DNA of 64,000 nucleotides. It comes from Shewanella psychromarinicola (GTDB lineage Bacteria; Pseudomonadota; Gammaproteobacteria; Enterobacterales; Shewanellaceae). The number at the start of each line of letters is the position of its first letter. Within the stretch, counting starts at the first letter, position 1. Positions 25,162-34,689 of this stretch are shown here, piece after piece. The stretch is from NCBI RefSeq assembly GCF_003855155.1, contig NZ_CP034073.1, positions 3,720,001 to 3,784,000 on the forward strand. The letters are read 5' to 3'. The translations under genes were made by a program, and so were the position numbers. Under the pieces are notes generated by a model. That model was not told the DNA's origin, did no database searches, and saw nothing but the letters and a program-made list of their open reading frames with translations.

Positions 25162-25674
25162 TTTACAGACTCCTCAAGAGTATTCACTTGGGCGTAAACT
25201 TGGCTACTGCCATCAGTTTTCATCAGTAAAACGTGGTATGGCATAAATTTATCTTGGTACTCCATACCAGGACTGCCCACAGGCATAGCCGGCACGGTTA
25301 GGCCGATAGCATCTTTAGGTGGTGTTGCCAAAAAAACGACTAATAAATTTTGCCGGAATATGGCCTTCAAACACATAACCTTGAGATGACACTGCGGTAT
25401 GACAAGATTGCATAGATGTAGGAATACCCTTTGATTGTTTAAACTCATAAAGGTTGTCAATATTGTGGGCGTTAACACTAAATCCGCGCTCACTAATATG
25501 AGTCAGCCATTTCTCACAGCAGCCACAATTGGCATCTTTATAGACAGTGAGTAATGGGGCTGTGGTGTCGAGTTCCGCAGCCTGGACAGATAACGTTAAT
25601 CCCATTATTTGCATCATAAGAATAGATCCAATAACACGATAAAACACGACTAAGTTGTGATATGTAGCAGACAT
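25158..25674 (-). pseudogene. DUF411 metal-binding protein, split by a 1-nt frameshift
   Basis: The 5' part (from 25674) has a signal segment and the DUF411 core YKDANCGCCEKWLTH and SCHTAVSSQGYVFEGHIPAK. The frame breaks near 25325-25335, and the next frame continues LATPPKDAIGLTVPAMPVGS, PGMEYQDKFMPYHVLLMK and a C-terminal tail to 25158. Deleting one T from a run of seven (CGTTTTTTTGGC on the minus strand) restores the normal sequence AKFISRFLATPP and a protein of about 171 residues. DUF411 proteins are periplasmic, bind copper or other soft metals through CxCC and Met residues, and occur in cus and cop clusters. The break may be real or a homopolymer sequencing error. Confidence 0.75.
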
Positions 25675-25813
25675 AATATTGCCTCCAAATCAAATTTCGT
25701 AACATTAAACAACACGGTTCAATGTCAGTTTGTTAACCGATAATAGTTAAACAAATATAAAACACATGATTGGTTAGGACAGTTAGCAATAAAAAGATAT
25801 AACTGTGCCTATG

Positions 25814-26179
25814 TTAGGCAAATATAGGAGGACGATATAAAGAAGATCGGTACTGAGGCATAAGTTCTGAGGTAAACATAGCAGTAGAATTGAATAAGTT
25901 GACGTATGATTTAAGGGTTGGCATTGCCATCGTTAAACCAACAGATAAGCATGAACCGACAGTGCAATGACAAGCTTGGGCGCAGCAATCATCATCAGCA
26001 TTATCACTTGTCATAGCCACTTGCATACTAACATCGTGGCATGGATTGCCATTATCTACAGGCATATTCGAAGAAGTCATTGAGCTCATTGGCATATTAC
26101 CTGGCACAATCACAGACGCAAAAGTCTGACCGACAAACGTCAGTAAGACAAACATCATGATTAAGCGAGCTTTATGCAA
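25814..26179 (-). CDS. Small exported Cys/Met-rich protein, paralogue 1 (copper-island family)
   Basis: The 121-residue product has a signal peptide (1-21), a Met-rich stretch (NMPMSSMTSSNMP), the cysteine cluster DDCCAQACHCTVGSC near 62-76 and a C-terminus ending SLYRPPIFA. Paralogue 2 at 33470-33868 shares the CC-x3-C-x-C-x2-GSC cluster and the LYRPPI end; paralogue 3 at 39039-39419 is more distant. I do not know a named family. The ligand set and the position directly upstream of DUF411 genes suggest a periplasmic Cu(I) chaperone, sensor or regulatory leader protein. It starts at 26179 with GGAGAATC upstream. Confidence 0.7.
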   Translation of the reverse strand: MHKARLIMMFVLLTFVGQTFASVIVPGNMPMSSMTSSNMPVDNGNPCHDVSMQVAMTSDNADDDCCAQACHCTVGSCLSVGLTMAMPTLKSYVNLFNSTAMFTSELMPQYRSSLYRPPIFA

Positions 26180-26361
26180 AATAGATTCTCCAATTACTTT
26201 GTATTGATCATAGTGAAACGTGCTAGCTTAAGCAATGTAAACTTATTCAATATAATCATTAAAATCGTTACAAACACAATATGCCGACATTAGTTTAATA
26301 TCAATTTAATCAATAATTTATATTACGATGAGTATAACAAAAAAATACCCTTGCTTATGGC

Positions 26362-26490
26362 TTAATTGATAACGACGCCATAAAAAAACACAACAGTAAC
26401 AATTAATAGAGTCAGTATTATTGCACTGACCATTCAGCCCACCATTGGAGCGGCAATTCTACTCATCACCTAACAAGGACCGGCATCGTG
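26362..26490 (-). pseudogene. Short relic of a second cusA-type gene
   Basis: The minus strand reads VMSRIAAPMVG, a stop, then MVSAIILTLLI and VTVVFFYG, ending in a TAA at 26362. This aligns with VMSRIAAPMVGGMVSSVILT and LLILPALFF near the C-terminus of the intact CusA encoded at 26787-29915. Only this scrap remains, with an internal stop. It shows that a second RND pump gene once lay here, upstream of the small Cys-rich gene at 25814. Confidence 0.7.
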
Positions 26491-26786
26491 AGCTTGAATA
26501 ACATTTTGCAAGGCTCAGATAAATAGTATGAAAGAGTGGCTGGATAGCCGATAGCCAAAGCTATATTGGCGTTAGGCCAGTCCTTATATGATCTGTTCAA
26601 GAGACCGACACTCATCTATTTCCCTTGCCCTTGCCCTTAATATTTTTATAGCCAAATAAACTCAACGTATTTTAAAATTCACTTGGGTATAACGTAAATA
26701 AATACCCCCCTATAAAATATTGTAGACGGGTATTGACTGTTATTTATTAACATCTTAACCAAGTGGGGGTTAACCCCCCACCTACA

Positions 26787-29700
26787 CTAGTCTGCTTTTT
26801 TTAATCCTGAAGCACGCCACAAGAAAAATAACGCGGGCAGTATTAACAAGGTTAAAATTACCGAACTTACCATACCGCCCACCATAGGAGCAGCGATACG
26901 ACTCATTACCTTAGAACCAGTGCCTGTACCATATAAAATCGGTAGTAAGCCGGCAATAATGGCCGCCGCGGTCATCATAATAGGGCGAATACGCAAAGCT
27001 GCACCCTCTAATACCGCTTTAAAGACATCATCACGATTAGTAGATAACCCTTTTTCCTGGTGATCTTTTAACATCTCTCGGTACGAAAGATTTAGGTAAA
27101 CTAACATAATTACCCCGATCTCAACCGTGACCCCCGCCAGGGCGATAAAACCAACACTGACTGCCACCGAAAAATTATAACCTTCAATGTACATTAACCA
27201 AACACTGCCGATCATTGCCATTGGCAAAGTACCCATAATCATCAATACTTCAATTACATTTCGGAAATTTAAGTAAAGCAAGAAAACGATAAGCGCTAAG
27301 GTTAACGGTACTACATACATTAATTTCGCTTTTGCACGTTGCATATATTCATATTGACCCGCCCATTTGATTGAGTAACCTGCTGGCAATACTAATTTTT
27401 CATTAACCACTTTTTGTGCATTTTCAACATAAGTCCCGATATCAATGCCTTCAATGTCAACATACGACCAACCATTTAAACGGGCATTTTCAGTTTTAAT
27501 GGCTGGAGGGCCATCTTCAACATACACGTTGGCAACATCACCTAGCGGAATTCGTTGGCCACTGGGTGTGACTATTGGCATAGCGGCTAATTTTTCAGGT
27601 GAATTACGGTAATCTTGCGGATAACGTAGGTTAATAGGATATCGCTCTAATCCTTCAACGGTCTGTGATATATTCATGCCGCCAATAGCGGTTGCAACAA
27701 CTTGCTGAATATCAGCAATATTTAAACCGTAACGCGCTGCTTTTTCTCGTTGGATATCAACTTTCACATAGCGACCACCCGAAACACGCTCAGAATAAAC
27801 CGAGGCAGTACCAGGAACCTTTGCTAAAATTTCTTCAAGCTGTTCACCTATGCCTTGAATAACATTTAAATCAGCGCCAGCCACTTTAATACCCACGGGG
27901 GTTTTAATACCCGTTGCTAACATATCGATACGAGTTTTAATCGGCATCACCCAAGCATTGGTTAACCCTGGCAATTTAACTAAAGCATCAAACTCTTTGA
28001 TCAATTTTGCTGTCGTCATGCCTTCTCGCCACGCCTCATGCGGCTTTAATTGGATAAAGGTTTCGATCATAGTAAGCGGTGCCGGGTCTGTTGCCGTTTC
28101 GGCACGACCAATTTTACCAAATACGGTTTTAACTTCGGGTACCGTTTTAATCAACTTATCGGTTTGCTGTAGTAACTGCCGTGCTTGACCAATAGATAAT
28201 GATGGATAGGTGGTTGGCATATACATTATATCACCTTCATCTAATGGAGGGATAAATTCACTGCCAATTTTATCAAGCGGATACGCACCAACACCCAGTA
28301 ATAACAGCGCAATAAATATGGCTGTTTTAGGGAAATTCAAAACGGTTTTTAATGCCGGCATATAAATGGCAGTCAAGAATCTATTTATCGGGTTTTTATG
28401 CTCAGGTAACACTTTACCGCGAATAAAGTAACCCATTAATACTGGCACTAAGGTAATAGCTAAAATCGCTGAAGCCGCCATCGCATACGTTTTAGTAAAG
28501 GCTAATGGAGCAAACATTTTACCTTCTTGTGCTTCTAAGGTAAATATTGGCATAAAACTGACTGTGATAATCAACAAACTGAAAAATAATGCTGGCCCAA
28601 CTTCCGCAGCCGAATCTGCTACAATTTGCCATCGGTTTTGTTTAGTGAGCGGTGTTCGTTCCATATGTTTATGCATATTTTCTATCATTACAATAGCACC
28701 ATCAACCATCGCACCGATCGCAATGGCAATACCCCCTAATGACATAATATTGGCGTTTAATCCTTGGGCATGCATAACAATAAAGGCCATTAAAATACCG
28801 ATAGGTAAACTAACAATGGCCACTAATGCTGAGCGCACATGAAATAAAAACACCATACAAACCAGTGCAACTACTGCAAATTCTTCCAGTAATTTAAAAC
28901 CTAAATTATTAACTGCGCGTTCGATCAATGAAGAACGATCATACACGGGGACAATTTCGACCCCTTCAGGCAAACCATTTTTTAATTTCTCAAGCTTTGC
29001 TTTAACACGGTTGATAACATCTTGTGCATTTTCGCCAAAACGCATGACCACAATGCCGCCAACGACTTCGCCTTCACCATTAAGTTCGGCAATACCACGG
29101 CGCATTTGTGGACCAGTACCAATGTCTGCCACATCTTTGAGCAATATTGGCGTACCATCATCGTTAACACCTAAGGGAATACTCTCTAAATCTTTAACGC
29201 TTTCAATATAACCGGTAGCGCGCAGCATATATTCAGCTTCTGCCATTTCAATTACCGAAGCACCAATTTCTTGGTTACCACGTTTAATAGCTTTTTGAAT
29301 ATGAGAAAGCGAAAAACCAAAGGCACGTAATTTATCCGGATTAACTTGTACTTGGTATTGTTTAACCATACCGCCAAGAGTACTAACTTCAGAAACACCC
29401 GCTACCGTTTGTAGTTCATACTTTAAAAACCAGTCTTGTAAAGAGCGTAATTGGCTTAAATCATGTTTACCTGTTCTATCCACTAACGAGTATAAATAAA
29501 CCCAACCTACACCGGTGGCATCAGGTCCTAGTTGTGGACGAGCCGCCGCCGGTAAATCTGGCGCTACTTGGCTTAAATATTCAAGCACCCGAGAACGCGC
29601 CCAATACATATCGGTATCATCATCAAAAATAACATACACATATGAGTCACCAAAGAATGAATAACCTCGAACCGTTTCCGCACCCGGCACCGACAACATT

Positions 29701-29915
29701 GCCGTTGTTAACGGATAAGTGACTTGATCTTCTACCACTTGTGGCGCTTGGCCTGGAAAAGATGTTTTGACAATAACTTGCACAGCGGACAGATCCGGTA
29801 AGGCATCTATCGGGGTGTTTTTGACTGAATATATGCCAAACCCCATAATGACCAATGTGCCTAGCATCACAAAAAATCTATTTGCAATAGACCAGCGAAT
29901 AATATTAGCTATCAT
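26787..29915 (-). CDS. cusA: CusA-type heavy-metal (Cu/Ag) RND efflux pump
   Basis: At 1042 residues this is a full-length HME-type RND transporter with 12 membrane helices and two large periplasmic loops. Diagnostic parts are the N-terminal FVMLGTLVIMGFGIYSVKNT, GAMVDGAIVMIENMHKH (about 400-416, proton-relay Asp), and DEGDIMYMPTTYPS (about 560-573), whose Met pattern matches the copper/silver CusA subgroup rather than CzcA. It drives periplasmic Cu(I) or Ag(I) out of the cell with CusB and CusC. The start codon shares one base with the CusB stop (TAATG), so the two are translationally coupled. It is the last gene of cusCBA. Confidence 0.95.
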   Translation of the reverse strand: MIANIIRWSIANRFFVMLGTLVIMGFGIYSVKNTPIDALPDLSAVQVIVKTSFPGQAPQVVEDQVTYPLTTAMLSVPGAETVRGYSFFGDSYVYVIFDDDTDMYWARSRVLEYLSQVAPDLPAAARPQLGPDATGVGWVYLYSLVDRTGKHDLSQLRSLQDWFLKYELQTVAGVSEVSTLGGMVKQYQVQVNPDKLRAFGFSLSHIQKAIKRGNQEIGASVIEMAEAEYMLRATGYIESVKDLESIPLGVNDDGTPILLKDVADIGTGPQMRRGIAELNGEGEVVGGIVVMRFGENAQDVINRVKAKLEKLKNGLPEGVEIVPVYDRSSLIERAVNNLGFKLLEEFAVVALVCMVFLFHVRSALVAIVSLPIGILMAFIVMHAQGLNANIMSLGGIAIAIGAMVDGAIVMIENMHKHMERTPLTKQNRWQIVADSAAEVGPALFFSLLIITVSFMPIFTLEAQEGKMFAPLAFTKTYAMAASAILAITLVPVLMGYFIRGKVLPEHKNPINRFLTAIYMPALKTVLNFPKTAIFIALLLLGVGAYPLDKIGSEFIPPLDEGDIMYMPTTYPSLSIGQARQLLQQTDKLIKTVPEVKTVFGKIGRAETATDPAPLTMIETFIQLKPHEAWREGMTTAKLIKEFDALVKLPGLTNAWVMPIKTRIDMLATGIKTPVGIKVAGADLNVIQGIGEQLEEILAKVPGTASVYSERVSGGRYVKVDIQREKAARYGLNIADIQQVVATAIGGMNISQTVEGLERYPINLRYPQDYRNSPEKLAAMPIVTPSGQRIPLGDVANVYVEDGPPAIKTENARLNGWSYVDIEGIDIGTYVENAQKVVNEKLVLPAGYSIKWAGQYEYMQRAKAKLMYVVPLTLALIVFLLYLNFRNVIEVLMIMGTLPMAMIGSVWLMYIEGYNFSVAVSVGFIALAGVTVEIGVIMLVYLNLSYREMLKDHQEKGLSTNRDDVFKAVLEGAALRIRPIMMTAAAIIAGLLPILYGTGTGSKVMSRIAAPMVGGMVSSVILTLLILPALFFLWRASGLKKAD

Positions 29916-31546
29916 TATTGACCCTCGCCTTGTTCGTTAACTGAACCTTCAGGTGCCGCCATTGCCATGGCGCTAACAATAACAAAGTCACCCTCTCGAA
30001 TTTCAAAGGTAAACATCACGTAAGCACCTTCGGTAAATAACGTCATATCGACATCTTCGCTGACAATATAATCAACATTAGCGGCAGGACGATCCCAATC
30101 GACAATAGCTTCTCGGTCAACATTCACCATTCGGTGTGCAACCATAACTGATTTAACGGTACCGTTAACCATGGCTGAAGGTATCTGTTTTTTCATATCC
30201 TTACCGGCCATTGAGCTATGATCCATACCTTCCATTGAGCTATGAACCATACCTTCCATTGAACTATGATCGATACCTTCCATGTCCTTACTAGCCTTGC
30301 TAGCTTGTTCATGGTTCATACGCTTAAAGTCAGAGGTTTTGCTTGATTCTGAATCGAGTAAGAATTGTGCAGAGGTAACCACTTTTTCACCGGCGGCTAA
30401 GCCTGATAATATTTCCACATTATCTCTATCAAAACGGCCAACGTTAACTTCAATGGCTTTAAAGCTACCTTGACCTAGTGCTAATACCACCCGATCTTGG
30501 TGCCCAGTTCGCACTAAGGCTTCTTTGGGAATTAATAGCGCACTTTCATCACCCGAGGTGTGCAGACTAATTTGTGCAAACATATCGGGTTTAAAGTCGC
30601 CATTTTTATTGTCTACACGGATCCTTACTTTCATTGTGCGTGTTTTAGGGTCTAAGGTTGGGTAAATATAATCGACATTAAGGTTATATTTTTTACTCGG
30701 CAAATAATCTAACGTCATGGTTACAGGAGTACCGATTTTTATTTGTCCGGATTGGCGCTCAAATACTTCCGCTTCAACCCATACCTCAGCTAAATCGCCA
30801 ATCGACATCATGGTTGAGCCTGGTTGGATAAAGAAACCTTCACGAATTTTTAAGTTTTTCACGACACCCTGTTGTGGCGCATAAAAAGTAATATTCTGTT
30901 GGACTTTTTTGGTTTTCTTTAATTGAATAATGGCTGATTTCGGGATCTGTAACGAAACTAAACGATTTTCCGCGGCGGTGATCAAACGTTGGTTGCTGCG
31001 ATCTAATGCCAATAATAATTCTTCTTGGGCATTTACTAATTCAGGCGAATAAATATCATATAGAGGTTGACCTTTTTTAACCGGGTCACCAATTGCTTTA
31101 ACGTAAAGTTTTTCAACCCAGCCCTCTACTCGCGGGTGAATATGGACTAAAGCATCTTGATCCCAGGCAACATAACCCACAGTATCGATTTGCATATGCA
31201 ATGGTTGGTATGCTGCATTGACAGTACGTACCCCTAAGTTATTAATAACATCAGGGGAAATACGAATGGTGCCTTTTCCTTCATCAGGGCCAGAACCAGT
31301 ATTGCCATAATAAGGGATCAGCTCCATACCCATTGGCGACTTACCCGGTTTATCACTTTTATAATCAGCATCCATTGGCGCGACCCAATACAAAGGTTTT
31401 TCCTTCGCAGGTTCACTACTTTCACCCCCCGCAGAACTAGCCTGATCCGATGGCGCAAATGCAGTATAGGCACCTAATGTTACAACAGCACCAATTACGG
31501 CACCGATCACTACACCCTTCATTTGGGATTTATTACTTGAACTCAT
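29915..31546 (-). CDS. cusB: CusB-type periplasmic adaptor with C-terminal CusF-like domain
   Basis: The 543-residue membrane fusion protein has an N-terminal anchor (about 9-30), a heavy-metal-binding segment (YWVAPMDADYKSDKPGKSPM), hairpin and lipoyl regions (YVAWDQDALVHIHPRVEGWV; GDPVKKGQPLYDIYSPELV) and beta-barrel domains. A Met/His linker of repeated HSSMEGM units follows (about residues 420-450), then a CusF-like domain (GTVKSVMVAHRMVNV, ending VSAMAMA). In other bacteria CusF is a separate Cu(I) metallochaperone, so this protein carries its own. The ATG at 31546 is chosen because GGAGAAAGAC lies directly upstream; the frame opens earlier inside cusC. Its stop overlaps the cusA start. 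Confidence 0.93.
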   Translation of the reverse strand: MSSSNKSQMKGVVIGAVIGAVVTLGAYTAFAPSDQASSAGGESSEPAKEKPLYWVAPMDADYKSDKPGKSPMGMELIPYYGNTGSGPDEGKGTIRISPDVINNLGVRTVNAAYQPLHMQIDTVGYVAWDQDALVHIHPRVEGWVEKLYVKAIGDPVKKGQPLYDIYSPELVNAQEELLLALDRSNQRLITAAENRLVSLQIPKSAIIQLKKTKKVQQNITFYAPQQGVVKNLKIREGFFIQPGSTMMSIGDLAEVWVEAEVFERQSGQIKIGTPVTMTLDYLPSKKYNLNVDYIYPTLDPKTRTMKVRIRVDNKNGDFKPDMFAQISLHTSGDESALLIPKEALVRTGHQDRVVLALGQGSFKAIEVNVGRFDRDNVEILSGLAAGEKVVTSAQFLLDSESSKTSDFKRMNHEQASKASKDMEGIDHSSMEGMVHSSMEGMDHSSMAGKDMKKQIPSAMVNGTVKSVMVAHRMVNVDREAIVDWDRPAANVDYIVSEDVDMTLFTEGAYVMFTFEIREGDFVIVSAMAMAAPEGSVNEQGEGQ

Positions 31547-31568
31547 GTCTTTCTCCGTATTTGGCAAT

Positions 31569-32948
31569 TTATCGGGTCGCTTTATTTGCACCAATAAATA
31601 AATAATTTAATTCTAATAGAATTTTTTGTTGTGCTACATCTAAGGTTAAAATTCTAATTTCAGCATTGAGTACTTCGATATGAGCTCGAACAACCTCAGA
31701 AAAATCACCGTCATCATTGGTATAAGCGGTTAAAGAAGCTTCTGCTTGTTCATACATTTGTGGTAATAATTTTTCTCGATAAAGCCGTTGTTGATCATTA
31801 AGTCGTAACAAACGCCCTTTGGCCGTCGAATAGTTACTAAGCAACTGACGAAGTAATAATAGCTTTTCAGTTTTTATCGATTCAGTTTGTGATATTGCTG
31901 ATTTAACATCTTGATCTTGCTTGTTTTGCGTGAAAAATGGTAAGTCAAACGTTACCCCTACAGACATTAAATCAGCACGACTATTACCGGTAGGATCGTC
32001 ACCGCGAGAACCAAAGCCTGCGTTAACACCCCATTCAGGTTTGTATTTCTGTTTCGCTAACGCAATGCCTGTTTTAGTCGCTTCAATTCTTTTATTTAAA
32101 GCGATAACCGCAGGGTGCTGAGCAAAATAGCTTATTAATTGTTCAGGTTTGTGCCATTTATCAGCATAAACTAGCTCACTCTGTTGCAAATCCATTTGTG
32201 GGATCTGTTTGCCTAAATTAATGTCATGCAGTGCTAAATGAGTCGATAGCGGATCATCAAGCCCTGATAAATAATCGGATAACCATTGTGACAATTGTCC
32301 TTCAAATTTATTTTTCTCTTGTGCTAACACATCCAAACGTGCATCTAGATTAGTCAATTCTAACTGCGCACGAACAATGTCGGTTTGTCGGGTTCGCCCT
32401 AAAGCAGCTGAATAACTCGCCTCGGTAATGTCTACTAATTGTAAAAATAACGAACGATCTTTTTCAATTAAGACAACACTTTGTTGTACACGATAAGCAT
32501 CAAGCCATAATTGCCCCACGGTTAACGCAACTTGCGCTTCTCTGTTTTCTCGTTGAAAGGGATACCCTTGGCTTTTGATCTTTAATTGACGACTGGTGAG
32601 TTCCAGAGTGTCACCTCGAGGGATCACTTGGCTAATACCGACTTTAAATTGCGTCATACCTTCTTGATTAAAATTAAAACTATCGGTAGGCATATTAACC
32701 AAACCAACAGAAATTTTTGGATCAGGCAATGTATCAGCAGCAATACTTAAAGATTCAATAGCACTTTGTTGATGACGATTTCCTTTTAGCCAAGGGTCGT
32801 TCTTTTGTGCAACGCTAATCGCTTGCTCAAAAGAAAGTATTTCAGCCTTTTGAGATAACGGCTCTGCAAAAACAGTCAAGCTACTCATGGTTAATAGCCC
32901 CAAGCCAACCATTACCCACCCTTTGCTATGATTTTTACTTTTAATCAC
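31569..32948 (-). CDS. cusC: CusC/TolC-family outer membrane efflux channel
   Basis: The 459-residue protein has a signal peptide (about 1-28, cleavage after VFA) and two OEP repeats rich in alpha-helical coiled coil (about 35-230 and 260-450; for instance RQTDIVRAQLELTNLDARLD near 183-202). It forms the outer-membrane part of the CusCBA tripartite pump. The stop at 31569 lies 22 bp before the cusB start. A decayed DUF411 gene lies directly upstream. Confidence 0.92.
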   Translation of the reverse strand: MIKSKNHSKGWVMVGLGLLTMSSLTVFAEPLSQKAEILSFEQAISVAQKNDPWLKGNRHQQSAIESLSIAADTLPDPKISVGLVNMPTDSFNFNQEGMTQFKVGISQVIPRGDTLELTSRQLKIKSQGYPFQRENREAQVALTVGQLWLDAYRVQQSVVLIEKDRSLFLQLVDITEASYSAALGRTRQTDIVRAQLELTNLDARLDVLAQEKNKFEGQLSQWLSDYLSGLDDPLSTHLALHDINLGKQIPQMDLQQSELVYADKWHKPEQLISYFAQHPAVIALNKRIEATKTGIALAKQKYKPEWGVNAGFGSRGDDPTGNSRADLMSVGVTFDLPFFTQNKQDQDVKSAISQTESIKTEKLLLLRQLLSNYSTAKGRLLRLNDQQRLYREKLLPQMYEQAEASLTAYTNDDGDFSEVVRAHIEVLNAEIRILTLDVAQQKILLELNYLFIGANKATR

Positions 32949-33008
32949 TGGTATTGCTCCTTACTTGAATTGACCGCAAATTTATACTCACTGACACAGC
33001 TTCTTGCT

Positions 33009-33346
33009 TTAATTGTCAGCAACATAAACTTCGCTAGCACCATCATTTTTAAGTAATCAAACTTGATATGGCCTAACTTTATCGCCAATGTCCATTGCTG
33101 ACGTTGCCATTGGCATTGCGGGAACTGACAAGCCAAACACATAGTCAGCATAAGCTTCTTGCAAAATTTGCTAGATAAACTTTGCCGGGACATATGCATG
33201 AAAAACAGAGTTATATTTTGAAATAGCGTTATGACAAGAGCGATAACGACGCTCAATCCCTTTTTTATTTTTAATAGCGGTAACAGCATTGCTATGAAAA
33301 AATTTGGGGCGTAAATGCCACCCAGCCTTTTGGAAATTAAAGACAT
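33009..33346 (-). pseudogene. Decayed second DUF411 gene
   Basis: One minus-strand frame gives RSCHNAISKYNSVFHAYVPA then KFI, a stop, QILQEAYADYVFGLSVPAMP and MATSAMDIGDKVRPYQV, a stop, LLKNDGASEVYVADN. This follows DUF411 closely (SCHTAV, VPAKFI, GL-VPAMP, PY-VLL) but has two in-frame stops, and the CGCCEKW N-terminal motif is lost. It lies between cusC and small Cys-rich paralogue 2, the same relative place DUF411 copy 1 has beside paralogue 1. A minus-strand frame open to 32945 in another register is not the gene. Confidence 0.75.
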
Positions 33347-33469
33347 AAAGCCTCCAAATTAGTTACCTATATTCGAATTTAATTCGAAAAAAGGTAATAT
33401 CTCGTTAATTTATTTTAAAAAAGATAAATGAGAAGGAAGGAGATCAGAAATTGATCAAACCATTCCTAG

Positions 33470-33868
33470 CTAACTAATAACTATAGGAGGGCGATATAAA
33501 GAAACGTTGAATTGTGGGATGGTATGTTGAGTCAAACTAGGTATAAAACGACTCACATTAGAGAGCGTTACTGATTGAATTGTCATCATTTCTAGCGCAA
33601 TTGAAAAGCAACTACCAATAGGACAGTCACATTGATTATCGCAACAATCAAAAGTATCACTGGTTGTTTTGTTAACTAAATCAGTGTCAGACATTAATTG
33701 ATGATGGCAAGCGTTAGTCGCAGTAGTGCTGGTATCGGTCGTAATGACATTAGATGTACTTAGCATTGAGTTCATATTAGAGGGACATGGCAAAATCACA
33801 GACGCAAAAGCTTGGCTGACAAATGTCATCAAGATAAAGATTACTGTGATAAATCGCTTACCAACCAA
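33470..33868 (-). CDS. Small exported Cys-rich protein, paralogue 2 (copper-island family)
   Basis: The 132-residue product has a signal peptide (1-22, cleavage after AFA) followed by SVILPCPSNMNSML, a His/Asp region, the cluster DCCDNQCDCPIGSC near 76-89 and the C-terminus SLYRPPIVIS. It shares cluster spacing and the LYRPPI end with the protein at 25814-26179. A TTG start at 33868 is implied, with GGAG 7 nt upstream; no ATG fits. As the first gene of the original smallCys-DUF411-cusCBA order, it may be part of the same transcript. Confidence 0.65.
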   Translation of the reverse strand: MVGKRFITVIFILMTFVSQAFASVILPCPSNMNSMLSTSNVITTDTSTTATNACHHQLMSDTDLVNKTTSDTFDCCDNQCDCPIGSCFSIALEMMTIQSVTLSNVSRFIPSLTQHTIPQFNVSLYRPPIVIS

Positions 33869-34329
33869 AATATAACTCCAATATTACTGATAATAATTTA
33901 CACTCAACTAGCGTAAATCATCTTAGCTAATTGTAATGAATTTTAACGTTAAACAACCTGACCTAGGTCACATTTATAAGTAACAAATCAAGTAGGAATG
34001 ACTTATGTATGCAATGTAAACGTTTGATATTAAATATATCTATAGTTTCTTTCCATAGTCGAATGCGTGTTTATTCATCGACTGGGGTGCCAACCGATAA
34101 TTTACAGCATAAAACGCATCTATAAAGATCTCCCCTCAGTTTGACTGTAGACCTTGGCGGTGGTTTATGCCAGCTCGACAGCCAATTTACAAGGTCGACG
34201 AGACCCTTTGACTACCAACCGCCTCGGTGAAGGGCATACAACTAAAATCAACTAGATATAAGTGACTGGTTTTGTTGTTTTCATCATTACAACACCTTCT
34301 CCTAAGGGATTAATGTCGACTCCTTATGA
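33869..34329. other. Intergenic stretch upstream of the cus operon
   Basis: About 460 bp with no recognised gene. An 8-bp inverted repeat (GACCTTG ... CAAGGTC, about 34150-34196) and several GC-rich patches occur. The promoter of the smallCys-cus operon should lie near its left end, but I could not assign a metal-regulator box. Confidence 0.35.
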
Positions 34330-34689
34330 TTATTCAACGACCAACACCCCTTTATACATTTGCATCTGACAATGAAACGGATACTCGCCCTTTTCCAGTG
34401 CAGGTAATGCTATCGTGGTCGGTTTATCCAACGCCAAATCCTGACTAATCTCTAAGTCGGGTAGCAATACCGTGGCTGAACACCCCGATTTATCTTGGCG
34501 TAAAAAGGTTATTTCAGTCGGTGTATTGGCGGCAATATTAATTCTTGCTGGCGAATACACACCATCTTTAACCAGAATCGATGTGGTGGCATCAACGCTG
34601 GCTTCATTTGACGGTTTGTATAACCAAAACCACCAAACAATGAAACCGATTAGCGCGAGACAAAGTAAATTAATAACATGCCTATGCAT
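34330..34689 (-). CDS. Membrane-anchored cupredoxin-domain protein, start supplied by IS end
   Basis: The 119-residue protein has one N-terminal membrane helix (about 5-24) and a cupredoxin domain (about 35-119) ending FHCQMQMYKGVLVVE, a type of Cu site with Cys, His and Met ligands (also a Cys in KSGCSAT). Its present ATG at 34689 lies inside the terminal repeat of the adjacent IS, giving the first residues MHRHV. Removing the IS and one 8-bp target duplication restores ATGATTATTAAT (MIINLL) preceded by AGAGG, 15 bp after the copA stop. So it was originally coupled to copA and has lost its own start and ribosome site. It would bind copper at the outer face of the inner membrane. Confidence 0.8.
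   Translation of the reverse strand: MHRHVINLLCLALIGFIVWWFWLYKPSNEASVDATTSILVKDGVYSPARINIAANTPTEITFLRQDKSGCSATVLLPDLEISQDLALDKPTTIALPALEKGEYPFHCQMQMYKGVLVVE
34669..34676. repeat. Target-site duplication (left), ATTAATAA
   Basis: This 8-bp sequence flanks the IS on the left and is repeated exactly at 35651-35658. Eight base pairs is the usual duplication size for IS1595-family elements. Confidence 0.8.

Noticed and set aside
32945..33346. 133-codon minus-strand ORF overlapping the cusC start
   Set aside because: The neighbouring frame shows clear DUF411 similarity with stops; the open frame is its shifted shadow.
34150..34196. Inverted repeat GACCTTG...CAAGGTC
   Set aside because: Long spacer and short arms; could be chance, no terminator or operator context.
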